NCBI RefSeq assembly: GCF_028282165.1
Contig: NZ_JANQIM010000025.1
Coordinates: forward strand, 1-64,000
From: Winogradskyella sp.
GTDB taxonomy: Bacteria > Bacteroidota > Bacteroidia > Flavobacteriales > Flavobacteriaceae
Length of the DNA stretch: 64,000 nt
Direction: 5' to 3'
The position numbers and the translations under genes were made by a program. Below the pieces are notes generated by a model, which saw only the letters and a program-made list of their open reading frames with translations, was not told where the DNA came from and did no database searches. The first letter of the stretch is position 1. Each line of letters begins with the position of its first letter. This document shows positions 16,758-26,382 of this stretch, in pieces.

Positions 16758-16854
16758 GTCAATTCGAATAATTTTTCGTTATCTGATATCAAAAAATTGT
16801 ATCGAGAATAGAATTTCAGCTCTCGATACACTCTTTCGGAAAGATCAAACTGAC
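16758..16854. repeat. palindromic MITE-like repeat, copy 1
   Basis: The ends GTCAATTCGA and TCAAACTGAC are imperfect inverted repeats. The inside contains TGTATCGAGAATAGAATTTC and the inverse CTCGATACA. The same arrangement occurs at 62417-62534. It is noncoding and lies between the TlpA-like gene and pheT. Confidence 0.6.
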
Positions 16855-16944
16855 AGTAATTTGTAGTATTTGGATTTGAAAACTTACAACATACATAATT
16901 ATTAAAAATTGTCTCCTCTGATTTCTTTAGGAATCTAGTATTTT

Positions 16945-16952
16945 TATCTTTG
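16945..16952 (+). promoter_or_regulatory. promoter of pheT
   Basis: TATCTTTG matches TAnnTTTG exactly, 22 bases before the pheT ATG. This gives a short leader of about 15 bases. Confidence 0.6.
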
Positions 16953-16973
16953 TAGCTTGATTAATGTAAGCGC

Positions 16974-19400
16974 ATGAAAATATCATACAACTGGCTTAAA
17001 CAGTTCATAAAGATAGATTGGGATGCTGAGAAAACAGGGGAACTACTCACGGATCTTGGCTTAGAAATAGAAGGTATTGAACACTACGAGTCCGTAAAGG
17101 GTGGGCTAAAAGGTGTTGTTGTTGGTGAAGTGTTGACCTCTGTGCAACATCCTAATGCTGATCGACTAAAAGTCACTACGGTTAATATTGGCGAAGACGA
17201 ACCAGTACAAATTATTTGTGGCGCTCCTAATGTGGCTGCTGGACAAAAAGTGCCTGTAGCAACTATTGGTACTACCCTATATACTGCTGAAGGTGAAGCT
17301 TGGAAAATTAAGAAAGGAAAAATTCGCGGTGAGGAAAGCTATGGTATGATTTGCGCCGAAGATGAATTAGGTCTCGGTGAATCGCACGATGGTATAATGG
17401 TGTTAGATGAAAAACTCAAAGTGGGCACACTAGCTGCCAATATTTTTGATATTGAGAATGACGATGTTTTTGAAATTGGCCTTACTCCTAACCGTGCCGA
17501 TGCTATGAGTCACTATGGCGTGGCACGCGATCTAAAAGCTGGACTACTGCAAAAGGAAATTGCTCTAGAACTCATAACACCATCCGTAATGTCGTATCAT
17601 GTAGATGCGAGATCCTTAAAGATTGATGTAGAAGTTAAGGACAAAGAAAAGTGCCCTCGCTATTGCGGTGTAACAATTTCTGGTGTTAAGGTAGAGGCAT
17701 CTCCCAATTGGTTACAGCATCGCCTAAAATCAATTGGCCTATCACCTATTAATAATATTGTTGATATCACCAACTATGTATTGCACGAATTAGGACAGCC
17801 TCTACATGCCTTTGATGCAAACAAAATCTCAGGCAATAAGGTTGAAATAAAAACATGCAAAGCTGGTACAAAATTTACGACACTCGATGAAACCGTTAGG
17901 GAATTACATGAAGATGATTTAATGATCTGCGATGCCGAAAAACCGATGTGTATAGCTGGTGTTTTTGGTGGTATCGATTCAGGAGTTACCGAAAATACAG
18001 AGAATATATTTTTGGAAAGTGCTTATTTCAATCCAGTTAGCATTAGAAAAACAGCTAAGCGCCATGGACTAAGTACAGATGCATCGTTTAGGTTTGAAAG
18101 AGGTATCGATCCCAATATCACCGAATATGCATTAAAGCGTGCAGCCTTATTGATTGCTGAAATAGCTGGTGGCGAAATTACGAGCGATATTTCTGATGCC
18201 TATCCAAAGAAAATCGAAGATTTTCAGGTACGCTTAAGTTTTGAAAATGCCAAAAAATTGATCGGTGAAGAAATCCCAAGAGAGACCATCAAAAGTATTT
18301 TAACATCCTTAGAAATTAAAGTCAATAACGTTACTGAAACCGGATTAGGACTAACAGTACCGGCTTACAGAAATGATGTACAACGCGAAGCCGATATTAT
18401 TGAGGAAATCCTAAGAATCTATGGTTATAACAATATCGGTATCAATGAAAAGTTGAACGCTTCTATATCCAATTCTAACCGATTTGAAGATTACAAACTT
18501 CAAAATGTTATTGGCAATCAGTTAGCATCCCAAGGCTTTTATGAGATTATGGCCAACTCCTTAACGTCTTCTAAATACATTGAATTAGACGAGGATTTAA
18601 ATACCGAGCACAATGTACAAATACTAAATCCATTGAGTAACGATTTAGAAGTAATGCGCCAGTCACTTTTGTTTTCTGGTTTAGAAGCGGTATCTCACAA
18701 TATCAACAGAAAGCGTAACGACTTAAAACTATTTGAATTTGGTAAAACCTACCATCAATATTCAGGGAATCGTGAAGAGCATAAACATTTATCGCTTTTT
18801 GTTTCAGGAAACAAAACGGAAGAACGTTGGAATTCTGTAACAAGCCCTAGCGACTTTTTCTATCTAAAGGGCATCGTTGAAGCGATTTTACAGCGTTTAG
18901 GTTTAAACCGTTTAAGGTCTACTCCTACTAAATCCGGCGTTTTAAGTGAAGGGATGCAACTTTCACTTGGAAAGAGAACCTTAGTTGATTTTGGATTGGT
19001 AAAGAAATCGGTATTGAAACATTTTAGCATTTCTCAAAATGTATTGTTTGCTGATTTTAATTGGGATAACATTTTGGAAATGGCACAACACAACAAAATC
19101 AAGTTTAGTGAAATTGCAAAATACCCGGAAGTACGCAGGGATTTTGCGCTGTTGCTAGATAACAATGTGACTTTTGAGGATATCCATACTATTGCCAAAC
19201 AAACCGAAAAGCAATTACTTAAAAACATCAATTTGTTTGATGTTTACCAAGGCAAGAATTTACCAGCAGGTAAAAAGAGTTATGCGGTGAGTTTTATATT
19301 GCAAGACGAACATAAAACCTTAACCGACAAACAGATCGACAAAATAATGTCTAAACTCCAAGCGAATTTTGAATCCAAGCTTGGTGCAGAATTAAGGTAA
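16974..19400 (+). CDS. pheT: phenylalanine-tRNA ligase beta subunit
   Basis: An 808-residue protein, full length for the bacterial PheRS beta chain, which forms the alpha2beta2 enzyme charging tRNA-Phe. Domains in order: the N-terminal MKISYNWLKQFI start, an EMAP/OB tRNA-binding domain (about 40-150, VVVGEVLTSVQHPNADRLKV), a B3/B4 editing domain (about 215-390, with GGIDSGVTENT), B5, the catalytic-like core, and the C-terminal ferredoxin-fold anticodon-binding domain (about 710-808, SEIAKYPEVRRDFALLLD). The pheS gene is not in this window. It has its own promoter at 16945. Confidence 0.97.
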   Translation: MKISYNWLKQFIKIDWDAEKTGELLTDLGLEIEGIEHYESVKGGLKGVVVGEVLTSVQHPNADRLKVTTVNIGEDEPVQIICGAPNVAAGQKVPVATIGTTLYTAEGEAWKIKKGKIRGEESYGMICAEDELGLGESHDGIMVLDEKLKVGTLAANIFDIENDDVFEIGLTPNRADAMSHYGVARDLKAGLLQKEIALELITPSVMSYHVDARSLKIDVEVKDKEKCPRYCGVTISGVKVEASPNWLQHRLKSIGLSPINNIVDITNYVLHELGQPLHAFDANKISGNKVEIKTCKAGTKFTTLDETVRELHEDDLMICDAEKPMCIAGVFGGIDSGVTENTENIFLESAYFNPVSIRKTAKRHGLSTDASFRFERGIDPNITEYALKRAALLIAEIAGGEITSDISDAYPKKIEDFQVRLSFENAKKLIGEEIPRETIKSILTSLEIKVNNVTETGLGLTVPAYRNDVQREADIIEEILRIYGYNNIGINEKLNASISNSNRFEDYKLQNVIGNQLASQGFYEIMANSLTSSKYIELDEDLNTEHNVQILNPLSNDLEVMRQSLLFSGLEAVSHNINRKRNDLKLFEFGKTYHQYSGNREEHKHLSLFVSGNKTEERWNSVTSPSDFFYLKGIVEAILQRLGLNRLRSTPTKSGVLSEGMQLSLGKRTLVDFGLVKKSVLKHFSISQNVLFADFNWDNILEMAQHNKIKFSEIAKYPEVRRDFALLLDNNVTFEDIHTIAKQTEKQLLKNINLFDVYQGKNLPAGKKSYAVSFILQDEHKTLTDKQIDKIMSKLQANFESKLGAELR

Positions 19401-19471
19401 ACATTATCATTTTATTTACATTTATCACAAACCCTTTTTTTATTTTTAACAAAACTTAAAACATCAAAAAA

Positions 19472-19972
19472 ATGGCAAATGTAACACTTGGAGGAACTCC
19501 AGTAGAAACTATAGGAAATTTACCAACAGTTGGTAGCAAAGCACCAGATTTTAAACTTACTGGTACAGATTTAACGGATAAAACACATGCTGATTACACA
19601 GATATGCGATTGGTACTAAATATTTTTCCAAGTGTAGATACTGGGACATGTGCACAATCCATAAGAACATTCAACGAAAAAGCGAGTCAGTTGGACAATA
19701 CCAAAGTACTTTGTATCTCTAAAGACCTACCCTTTGCTATGGCACGCTTCTGTGGTGCCGAAGGTATAGAAAACGTAGAGAGTCTTTCGGATTATAAAAC
19801 TGGTAAGTTCGGTACGGACTATGGTTTAACTTTTTCTACTGGCGCATTTGAAACTTTGTTATCGCGATGCATAGTGGTTATAGATACCGATGGTACAATA
19901 CTACATACTGAGCAAGTTTCTGAAATTGCGGACGAACCTAATTATGATGCCGCCATTGAGAGCTTAGCATAA
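19472..19972 (+). CDS. tpx: thiol peroxidase Tpx
   Basis: A 166-residue atypical 2-Cys peroxiredoxin that reduces lipid and other hydroperoxides using thioredoxin. The peroxidatic Cys60 sits in PSVDTGTC and the resolving Cys94 in ARFCGAEG. Both match the Tpx signature, and the length is normal. It lies 5 bases before dgkA and is probably cotranscribed with it. Confidence 0.95.
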   Translation: MANVTLGGTPVETIGNLPTVGSKAPDFKLTGTDLTDKTHADYTDMRLVLNIFPSVDTGTCAQSIRTFNEKASQLDNTKVLCISKDLPFAMARFCGAEGIENVESLSDYKTGKFGTDYGLTFSTGAFETLLSRCIVVIDTDGTILHTEQVSEIADEPNYDAAIESLA

Positions 19973-19977
19973 GCTTT

Positions 19978-20346
19978 ATGCAAAAAAAAGAACCGTTTCT
20001 TATCAATAGGCTCAAAAGTATAGGCTTTGCCTTTAAAGGTATGCTTATTCTTATAAGAACAGAGTCTAGTATAAAAATTCAGGTCTTTATAGCTATTGGC
20101 GTAACTGTTGCTGGTTTTTACTTTGATATTTCCTCTACAGAATGGATGATACAGATTGCTATGATTGGCTTGGTGATGAGTATTGAAGGGGTTAATACAG
20201 CCGTTGAGTATATCGCTGATTTTATTCATCCAGACCATCATCCAAAAATTGGACTGATCAAAGATATCTCTGCAGGTGCGGTTTTTATTGCAGCAATAAT
20301 TGCGGTAATTGTAGGTAGTATTATTTATTTTCCAAAAATTTTTTAA
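19978..20346 (+). CDS. dgkA: diacylglycerol / undecaprenol kinase family protein
   Basis: A 122-residue membrane kinase of the DgkA family with three transmembrane helices. The hallmark EGVNTAVEYIAD (around residues 62-73) holds the catalytic glutamates. It phosphorylates diacylglycerol or undecaprenol in the inner membrane for phospholipid recycling or lipid carrier supply; the lipid preferred here is not evident. It starts 5 bases after tpx, giving a likely operon. Confidence 0.9.
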   Translation: MQKKEPFLINRLKSIGFAFKGMLILIRTESSIKIQVFIAIGVTVAGFYFDISSTEWMIQIAMIGLVMSIEGVNTAVEYIADFIHPDHHPKIGLIKDISAGAVFIAAIIAVIVGSIIYFPKIF

Positions 20347-20417
20347 ATACCAAATCTAGCGAATAAGCGTTAAAGAAGAGCAGCTTTGTTCTGCTACTAA
20401 TCTTTAGTATCTCTAAA

Positions 20418-21191
20418 ATGAAACATTTGGCACTAATTCTTTTTCTAGGTTGTTCAATAATTAGTTGTCACACCAAAACAAAAGACACAAACGGTATTGA
20501 GATTAAAGAACCCGCAAAAGACACTTTAAAAACTATCAAAAAAGACACCCTCAATATTTCAAAAGCATTTGTTTTGGGCAAGTTTGATTATAAATCCGAT
20601 TCAACATTTGTGAAGGTCAGCTCAAACTATTCATCAAAAAATATATACTTGAAAAATGAGGTATACCAAGCTTTTTTACAAATGTGTAATGCTGCAAACA
20701 AAGACAGTGTAACATTCAAAATTATTTCAGGAACTCGGAATTTTAATGAACAAAAATCGATTTGGGAACGTAAATGGGTAAGATACAAAGATCTTAATCC
20801 CAAAGACCGTGCTTTGAAAATTTTAGAATACAGCTCCATGCCCAGTTCTTCGAGACACCACTGGGGAACCGATATTGATTTGAATAGTTTAAATAATTCG
20901 TATTTTAACAGCGGAAAAGGGCTTTTGGAATACCAATGGCTAACAATCCATGCCAATAGGTTTGGTTTTTATCAAGTTTATACCGATAAAACAGATGGTA
21001 GAACTGGGTATCAACTAGAAAAATGGCATTGGTCGTATTTACCTTTGGCAAATCAATATTTGGCATTTTACAACGCTAATGTTAATGCTGGAGATATTAA
21101 AGGATTTAAAGGCTCAGAACTTGCCGCACAACTCCGTATCATCGAAGATTATGTTAATGGCATTTCTAAAAAGGCAATAAATTATAATTAA
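20418..21191 (+). CDS. M15 family D-alanyl-D-alanine carboxypeptidase lipoprotein
   Basis: A 257-residue lipoprotein (IISC, Cys17) with a Lys-rich linker and a VanY-type zinc peptidase domain (residues about 75-245). The zinc signature SxHxxGxDxD is present as SRHHWGTDID (His147, Asp154). The final catalytic Glu and zinc ligand lie in EKWHW (Glu201, His204). It removes C-terminal D-Ala from peptidoglycan stem peptides in the periplasm. It sits between dgkA and ftsK, in keeping with an envelope role. Confidence 0.88.
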   Translation: MKHLALILFLGCSIISCHTKTKDTNGIEIKEPAKDTLKTIKKDTLNISKAFVLGKFDYKSDSTFVKVSSNYSSKNIYLKNEVYQAFLQMCNAANKDSVTFKIISGTRNFNEQKSIWERKWVRYKDLNPKDRALKILEYSSMPSSSRHHWGTDIDLNSLNNSYFNSGKGLLEYQWLTIHANRFGFYQVYTDKTDGRTGYQLEKWHWSYLPLANQYLAFYNANVNAGDIKGFKGSELAAQLRIIEDYVNGISKKAINYN

Positions 21192-21217
21192 GCTTCCATT
21201 TTTGGTGGAAGAGATAT

Positions 21218-23641
21218 ATGGCAAAAAGAACAACTAAAAAGAAAAGTACTTCTAAAGTTAAGGCGAAACCAAAAACGAAACTAAAAAAGCCTTCTTTCAA
21301 ACTATCAAATCAGCAAAAGCTCATTTTTGGAAGTTTATTGATTATACTTGGTGTATTGCTTTTTATTTCGTTTTTATCCTTCATTTTTACCGGAAAGGAA
21401 GACCAAAGCGCACTCAGTAATTTCCCAGAGCGTTCGGATGCCTATAAAAACTGGGCGAGTCAGTTAGGCGCATGGGTAAGCGAGCTATTTATTAGTAAAG
21501 GATTTGGTGTTCCGTCATTTATCTTTTCGGGTTTAATCTTTCTTTCTGGTGTATATGTCACCTTAAATCTCAAAAAAAATAAACTGACGAAGCATTGGAT
21601 ATGGGGAACTTTAATTGTTATATGGCTGTCTATTTTCTTTGGTTTTTTTACACATAAATATGATATCCTAGGTGGAACCATTGGTTTTGAGATGAATCAA
21701 TTCTTTCAAGATTATATCGGTAAAATTGGTACCATACTATTATTGTTATTTGGGCTTATAGCTTACCTAGCCATTAGGTTTAATGTTACTGGTGATACCT
21801 TTGTTAACATATTCCAAAGTGCCAAAAAAGATTTAAAAAATGACTTGTCGTCAGATTCTGAAAGTGAACACCCTTCTGTTGTAATCGATAATAGCCTAAC
21901 TGAAGAGGCCGAAGCCATAAAATCTGCTTTTGAAATTCAGCTCGATAAACCAGAGCCAACAATTAGCAACCACTCAAAGCCAAGTTCAAAAGTTGAAGAG
22001 CCAAAAATCGAGGTCGACAAAAAACCAAAAGAAAATACCGTAGATACACCAGAGTTAAAAGTTGAAGTAAAAACTGTTACTGAGGAAAAATCTGAAACAG
22101 ACAATTTAGCAGACAAACTCGTTGAGGATTTTGGACAATTTGACCCCACCCTAGAATTGAGCAATTATCAATTTCCGCATTTAGACTTACTAAAAAAATA
22201 TGATAACGAAGGGATTTCTATAGACCAAGAGGAACTCGAAGAGAACAAAAATCGTATTGTAGAAACCTTAAACAACTACAAAATTGGCATTACAAGTATT
22301 AAGGCAACGATAGGTCCAACAGTGACACTTTATGAAATTGTACCAGATGCAGGAATCAGAATATCTAAAATAAAAAATCTAGAGGATGATATTGCTTTAT
22401 CACTATCAGCTTTAGGTATAAGAATCATTGCCCCAATTCCAGGTAAAGGTACCATAGGTATTGAAGTTCCGAATAAAAAATCGACCATAGTCTCAATGCG
22501 CTCTGTCATTGCCTCTCAAAAATTTCAGCAGTCTAAAATGCAATTACCTATTGCCTTTGGTAAAACCATTAGTAATGAAACCTTTGTCGTAGACTTGGCT
22601 AAAATGCCTCACCTACTCATGGCAGGTGCTACTGGGCAAGGAAAGTCTGTGGGGCTCAATGCTGTATTAACGTCATTATTGTATAAGAAGCATCCTGCAG
22701 AGGTAAAGTTTGTTCTCGTCGATCCAAAGAAAGTTGAATTAACATTATTCAATAAGATAGAGCGTCACTATTTAGCTAAGCTTCCCGATAGTGAAGAAGC
22801 TATAATAACTGACAACACAAAGGTTATAAATACGCTGAATTCGCTCTGTATTGAAATGGACAACCGCTATGATATGCTGAAAAATGCATTTTGTAGAAAC
22901 ATAGCAGAATATAATGCCAAGTTTAAAGCTAGAAAGCTTAACCCAAATGATGGTCATAAATTCTTACCATATATAGTCTTAGTCGTTGATGAATTTGCCG
23001 ACCTCATCATGACCGCTGGTAAAGAAGTAGAAACACCAATAGCACGATTAGCACAATTAGCGCGTGCGATTGGGATTCATCTCATTATTGCCACACAGCG
23101 TCCTTCAGTAAACGTTATTACTGGTATTATTAAAGCTAATTTCCCTGCTCGTATAGCATTTAGGGTAACCAGTAAAATAGATTCTCGTACCATCTTAGAT
23201 GGTTCTGGTGCAGACCAGCTTATAGGTCGTGGTGATATGCTTTATACCCAAGGTAACGATTTAATAAGGCTTCAATGTGCCTTTGTAGATACCCCAGAAG
23301 TTGAAAGGATTACAGAATATATTGGCTCCCAAAAAGCCTATCCAGATGCACATCTATTGCCTGAATATATTGGTGAAGAAGGTGGCACAAATCTTGATAT
23401 AGATATTTCAGATAGAGATAAGTTATTTAGGGAAGCTGCAGAAATTATTGTTACTGCCCAACAAGGGTCAGCCTCTTTATTACAACGAAAACTAAAATTG
23501 GGCTACAATAGAGCCGGAAGATTAATAGATCAATTAGAAGCAGCAGGTATTGTGGGACCTTTTGAGGGTAGTAAAGCTAGACAAGTATTAGTCCCAGATT
23601 TAGTAGCTTTGGATCAATTATTAGAAAATGAAAAACTTTAA
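21218..23641 (+). CDS. ftsK: DNA translocase FtsK/SpoIIIE
   Basis: An 807-residue protein. A basic N-terminus (about 1-28) precedes four transmembrane helices (about 35-190), then an acidic, Pro/Lys/Glu-rich linker (about 215-310). The motor domain follows, with Walker A GATGQGKS near residues 469-476 and Walker B VLVVDEFADL. The C-terminal winged-helix gamma domain (about 735-800, ASLLQRKLKLGYNRAGRLID) recognises KOPS-like DNA. It pumps chromosomal DNA through the division septum and activates XerCD recombination. Its stop overlaps the next gene by 14 bases, so lolA-like translation may be coupled. Confidence 0.96.
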   Translation: MAKRTTKKKSTSKVKAKPKTKLKKPSFKLSNQQKLIFGSLLIILGVLLFISFLSFIFTGKEDQSALSNFPERSDAYKNWASQLGAWVSELFISKGFGVPSFIFSGLIFLSGVYVTLNLKKNKLTKHWIWGTLIVIWLSIFFGFFTHKYDILGGTIGFEMNQFFQDYIGKIGTILLLLFGLIAYLAIRFNVTGDTFVNIFQSAKKDLKNDLSSDSESEHPSVVIDNSLTEEAEAIKSAFEIQLDKPEPTISNHSKPSSKVEEPKIEVDKKPKENTVDTPELKVEVKTVTEEKSETDNLADKLVEDFGQFDPTLELSNYQFPHLDLLKKYDNEGISIDQEELEENKNRIVETLNNYKIGITSIKATIGPTVTLYEIVPDAGIRISKIKNLEDDIALSLSALGIRIIAPIPGKGTIGIEVPNKKSTIVSMRSVIASQKFQQSKMQLPIAFGKTISNETFVVDLAKMPHLLMAGATGQGKSVGLNAVLTSLLYKKHPAEVKFVLVDPKKVELTLFNKIERHYLAKLPDSEEAIITDNTKVINTLNSLCIEMDNRYDMLKNAFCRNIAEYNAKFKARKLNPNDGHKFLPYIVLVVDEFADLIMTAGKEVETPIARLAQLARAIGIHLIIATQRPSVNVITGIIKANFPARIAFRVTSKIDSRTILDGSGADQLIGRGDMLYTQGNDLIRLQCAFVDTPEVERITEYIGSQKAYPDAHLLPEYIGEEGGTNLDIDISDRDKLFREAAEIIVTAQQGSASLLQRKLKLGYNRAGRLIDQLEAAGIVGPFEGSKARQVLVPDLVALDQLLENEKL

Positions 23642-24353
23642 CACTACAACATACTTAAACAAAATGAAATCAAAGATTCATAAACCCAACAAGGCAAATA
23701 GAAGTCTTGTGAGTAAAAGATTATTTATTCTAGCATTTTTAGGACTTGGAATGATAGGTTTTGCGCAGAATGATGCAAAAGCCGAAACATTACTAAATGA
23801 AGTAAGTAGTAAAATTAAAGCTTACAAGAATATAAGCTTAGACTTTAAATACGAACTCAATAATATTAGCGAAGACATTAATCAAGAAACAAGAGGCGAT
23901 GTCGTTATTGAAGGTGAAAAATACAAACTAAATGTTTTGGGCGTCACCAGAATCTATGATGGCAAAACCTTGTACTCAATAAGCCCTGAAGATGAAGAAG
24001 TGACCATATCTTCAGATAATACTGAAGAAGAAGGCACCATTACACCGAGCAAAATGCTATCGTTTTACGAAGAAGGCTACATCTACAAAATGGATATTGT
24101 TCAAAATGTAAAAGGTAGAAAGATTCAATACGTAAAATTGAGCCCTATGGACACAAATTCTGAAATTAAGCATGTTTTACTAGGTATTGATGCAACAACA
24201 AAACACATTTACAATCTAATAGAAGTAGGCAAAAATGGTACTAAAACAACTTTAACTGTTAATTCTTTTAAAACCGATCAGCCTATCTCAAAAACCTTAT
24301 TTACATTTGACGAAAGTAAATACGAAAATTACTTTATCAACAGAATCGACTAA
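23628..24353 (+). CDS. LolA-like outer membrane lipoprotein carrier
   Basis: A 241-residue exported protein with a LolA-like fold. The signal region runs to about residue 47 (GMIGFAQ). The mature part shows YKLNVLGVTRIYDGKTLYSI and repeated antiparallel strands typical of the lipoprotein carrier family. LolA ferries lipoproteins from the inner to the outer membrane. The ATG used overlaps ftsK by 14 bases; the ATG at 23664 (MKSKIHK) would give a more usual N-terminus. It precedes an LptF/G permease, consistent with an envelope biogenesis operon. Confidence 0.85.
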   Translation: MKNFNTTTYLNKMKSKIHKPNKANRSLVSKRLFILAFLGLGMIGFAQNDAKAETLLNEVSSKIKAYKNISLDFKYELNNISEDINQETRGDVVIEGEKYKLNVLGVTRIYDGKTLYSISPEDEEVTISSDNTEEEGTITPSKMLSFYEEGYIYKMDIVQNVKGRKIQYVKLSPMDTNSEIKHVLLGIDATTKHIYNLIEVGKNGTKTTLTVNSFKTDQPISKTLFTFDESKYENYFINRID

Positions 24354-24371
24354 GGTTTTAAACGCTTACAT

Positions 24372-26354
24372 GTGAAAATACTTGATAGGTACATACTTAT
24401 CACATTTTTGAGGACGTTTTTTAGCGTCTTCATTATATTCATGTTCATCTTTGTTCTTCAAGGGGTTTGGCTATATATTTCTGAACTCGCAGGCAAAGAC
24501 CTTGATATTTCCGTAACTGCCAAGTTTATATTGTACTATATACCAAAGCTTATACCTCTGGTTGTTCCATTAACAATATTATTGTCATCAATAATGGTGT
24601 TTGGCAACTTTGCTGAGAATTATGAGTTTGCCGCAATGAAATCTACTGGGATATCTCTACAACGTGCTATGAGGAGTCTTAGTGTCTTTATTGTAGCTTT
24701 AGGTATAGCCTGCTTCTTTTTTGCAAATAACGTTATTCCCTGGGGTGAATTTAATTTTTATAATCTAAGGCGTAACATTGCTAAAGTGAAACCTGCCCTC
24801 GCCATTGCTGAAGGTCAATTTAACGAAATCGGAAACATAAATATTAAAGTAGATAAAAAATCTGGAGATAAAGGCCAATATCTAGAAGGTGTAGTGATGC
24901 ATCAAAAGAGTGCTTCTAAGTCTGGAAACTTTAAGGTAATCGTCTCTGAAAAAGGTGAATTAAAAAGTACGCCAGATTCTAACATTTTACAATTAGAACT
25001 AATAAATGGCAATTATTACGAAGAAATTGTCAATAGAAAATCGCGTAAAAATGTAAATAAACCACATGCTAAAAGTTATTTTGACACCTATACAATAAAT
25101 GTTGATTTAGAAATCTTAAACTCCGAAGACCTAGATGAAAAAAACTATAAAGATCGTTATAGCATGTTGACGCTTAAGCAACTCAACAGAACTATCGACA
25201 CTTTAAAAAAAGAAAGGGAAAAGGATTATAAATATTTATCTAGAACACTCTATAACCGTACCACCTATGGAGCTCTTAATGCAAATATCAATACTACGGA
25301 AAAAGATTCTTTATACACTGGTGAAATTCTAGATCTCTTTGGATCAAACATCAAAGTACAAATTGTAAATTTAGCGATTAACTCGGCTAATAGTACGACT
25401 CAAATACTAGATTCTAACAAGAGAAATTTTGAAAAAAAATCCATCTGGCTAAACAAACATATCATTTCCTTACATGATAAATTTGTACTTGCCTTTGCCT
25501 GTGTTATCCTATTTTTTGTTGGTGCACCACTTGGTGCTCTAATTAGAAAAGGTGGCCTTGGTTTACCTATAGTAATTGCAATGGTGATATTTTTAACATA
25601 TCATTTCTTCGGTATTTTCGCTAAAAAAAGTGCAGAAAAAGGGAGTTTTAGTCCTATAATTGGCTCATGGCTCTCCACTATGGTTATGTTTCCTTTGAGT
25701 ATTTATTTAACCTATAGAACAACTAATGATAAAGGTGTCTTTCAGTTCGATGCCATTGTGGTCCCTTTAAAACGAATCTTTTATCCGAAAAACAAACTAC
25801 AACTATCAGAAAGTGAAACTAAATCCTACAACTATTACAAAAGATATTCTGTAGAAGAATTGGTCAATGTGATTAAGCAACAAGGCGAATTTGACTTAAA
25901 TAAAAAACCCAAGCAGATAGCCTTGCACAACTTATTGAACAGAAACATTCCGCTCGAAAATCTACAGGAAGAAGGCCTAGAAGTTGATAATGCACTTATT
26001 AAAGGCAAGCGTTTATTAAAAGACTACATGGATTACTCCAAGACAAGCTTGGTAAGTTTTATTGTTGGTGGAGCTTTATTAGGGCTGCATTTTATTTGTA
26101 AAAACAATAAACTACCAGTACTTACCGATGCTTCATTTAACCTAAGCATTATAGCTTTTATATTTTTTGCCATATATGTTGTTGTGGATGCTTATGTTTA
26201 TTCTGAATTCTATAAAACCATTGGACAAAAAAACAAACGTATAAATCCATTTATTTTAATTCTATCGCTTCCTTTATACCCATTAAAGTATATCATCCTT
26301 AGAAATAAGATAGAACACGACTTCTACCAAAGTTGTATTCATAACATAAAATAA
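24372..26354 (+). CDS. LptF/LptG family permease (YjgP/YjgQ)
   Basis: A 660-residue inner membrane protein starting at GTG, 18 bases after the LolA-like gene. The N-terminal MKILDRYILITFLRTFF and the following helices are the classic YjgP/YjgQ signature of the LPS-extracting LptBFG complex. The middle (about 150-350) is the periplasmic beta-jellyroll. Helices near 370-460 complete the core. The C-terminal extension (about 480-660, with two to three more helices, VSFIVGGALLGLHF) is longer than in proteobacterial members, as is common in Bacteroidota. Whether it is the F or the G chain is not resolved. Confidence 0.88.
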   Translation: MKILDRYILITFLRTFFSVFIIFMFIFVLQGVWLYISELAGKDLDISVTAKFILYYIPKLIPLVVPLTILLSSIMVFGNFAENYEFAAMKSTGISLQRAMRSLSVFIVALGIACFFFANNVIPWGEFNFYNLRRNIAKVKPALAIAEGQFNEIGNINIKVDKKSGDKGQYLEGVVMHQKSASKSGNFKVIVSEKGELKSTPDSNILQLELINGNYYEEIVNRKSRKNVNKPHAKSYFDTYTINVDLEILNSEDLDEKNYKDRYSMLTLKQLNRTIDTLKKEREKDYKYLSRTLYNRTTYGALNANINTTEKDSLYTGEILDLFGSNIKVQIVNLAINSANSTTQILDSNKRNFEKKSIWLNKHIISLHDKFVLAFACVILFFVGAPLGALIRKGGLGLPIVIAMVIFLTYHFFGIFAKKSAEKGSFSPIIGSWLSTMVMFPLSIYLTYRTTNDKGVFQFDAIVVPLKRIFYPKNKLQLSESETKSYNYYKRYSVEELVNVIKQQGEFDLNKKPKQIALHNLLNRNIPLENLQEEGLEVDNALIKGKRLLKDYMDYSKTSLVSFIVGGALLGLHFICKNNKLPVLTDASFNLSIIAFIFFAIYVVVDAYVYSEFYKTIGQKNKRINPFILILSLPLYPLKYIILRNKIEHDFYQSCIHNIK

Positions 26355-26357
26355 GCG

Positions 26358-26365
26358 TATCTTTG
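26358..26365 (+). promoter_or_regulatory. promoter of the ribB gene
   Basis: TATCTTTG is a perfect TAnnTTTG element beginning four bases after the permease stop codon. Transcription would begin near 26372, very close to the first ATG (26383); the ATG at 26401 would give a more normal leader. Confidence 0.6.
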
Positions 26366-26382
26366 CGCTGTTCAAATCCATT

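Noticed and set aside
21193-21211. CTTCCA/TGGAAG hairpin before ftsK as terminator
   Set aside because: The stem is only six bases with no T-run, and it abuts the ftsK start, so it is not counted as a terminator.
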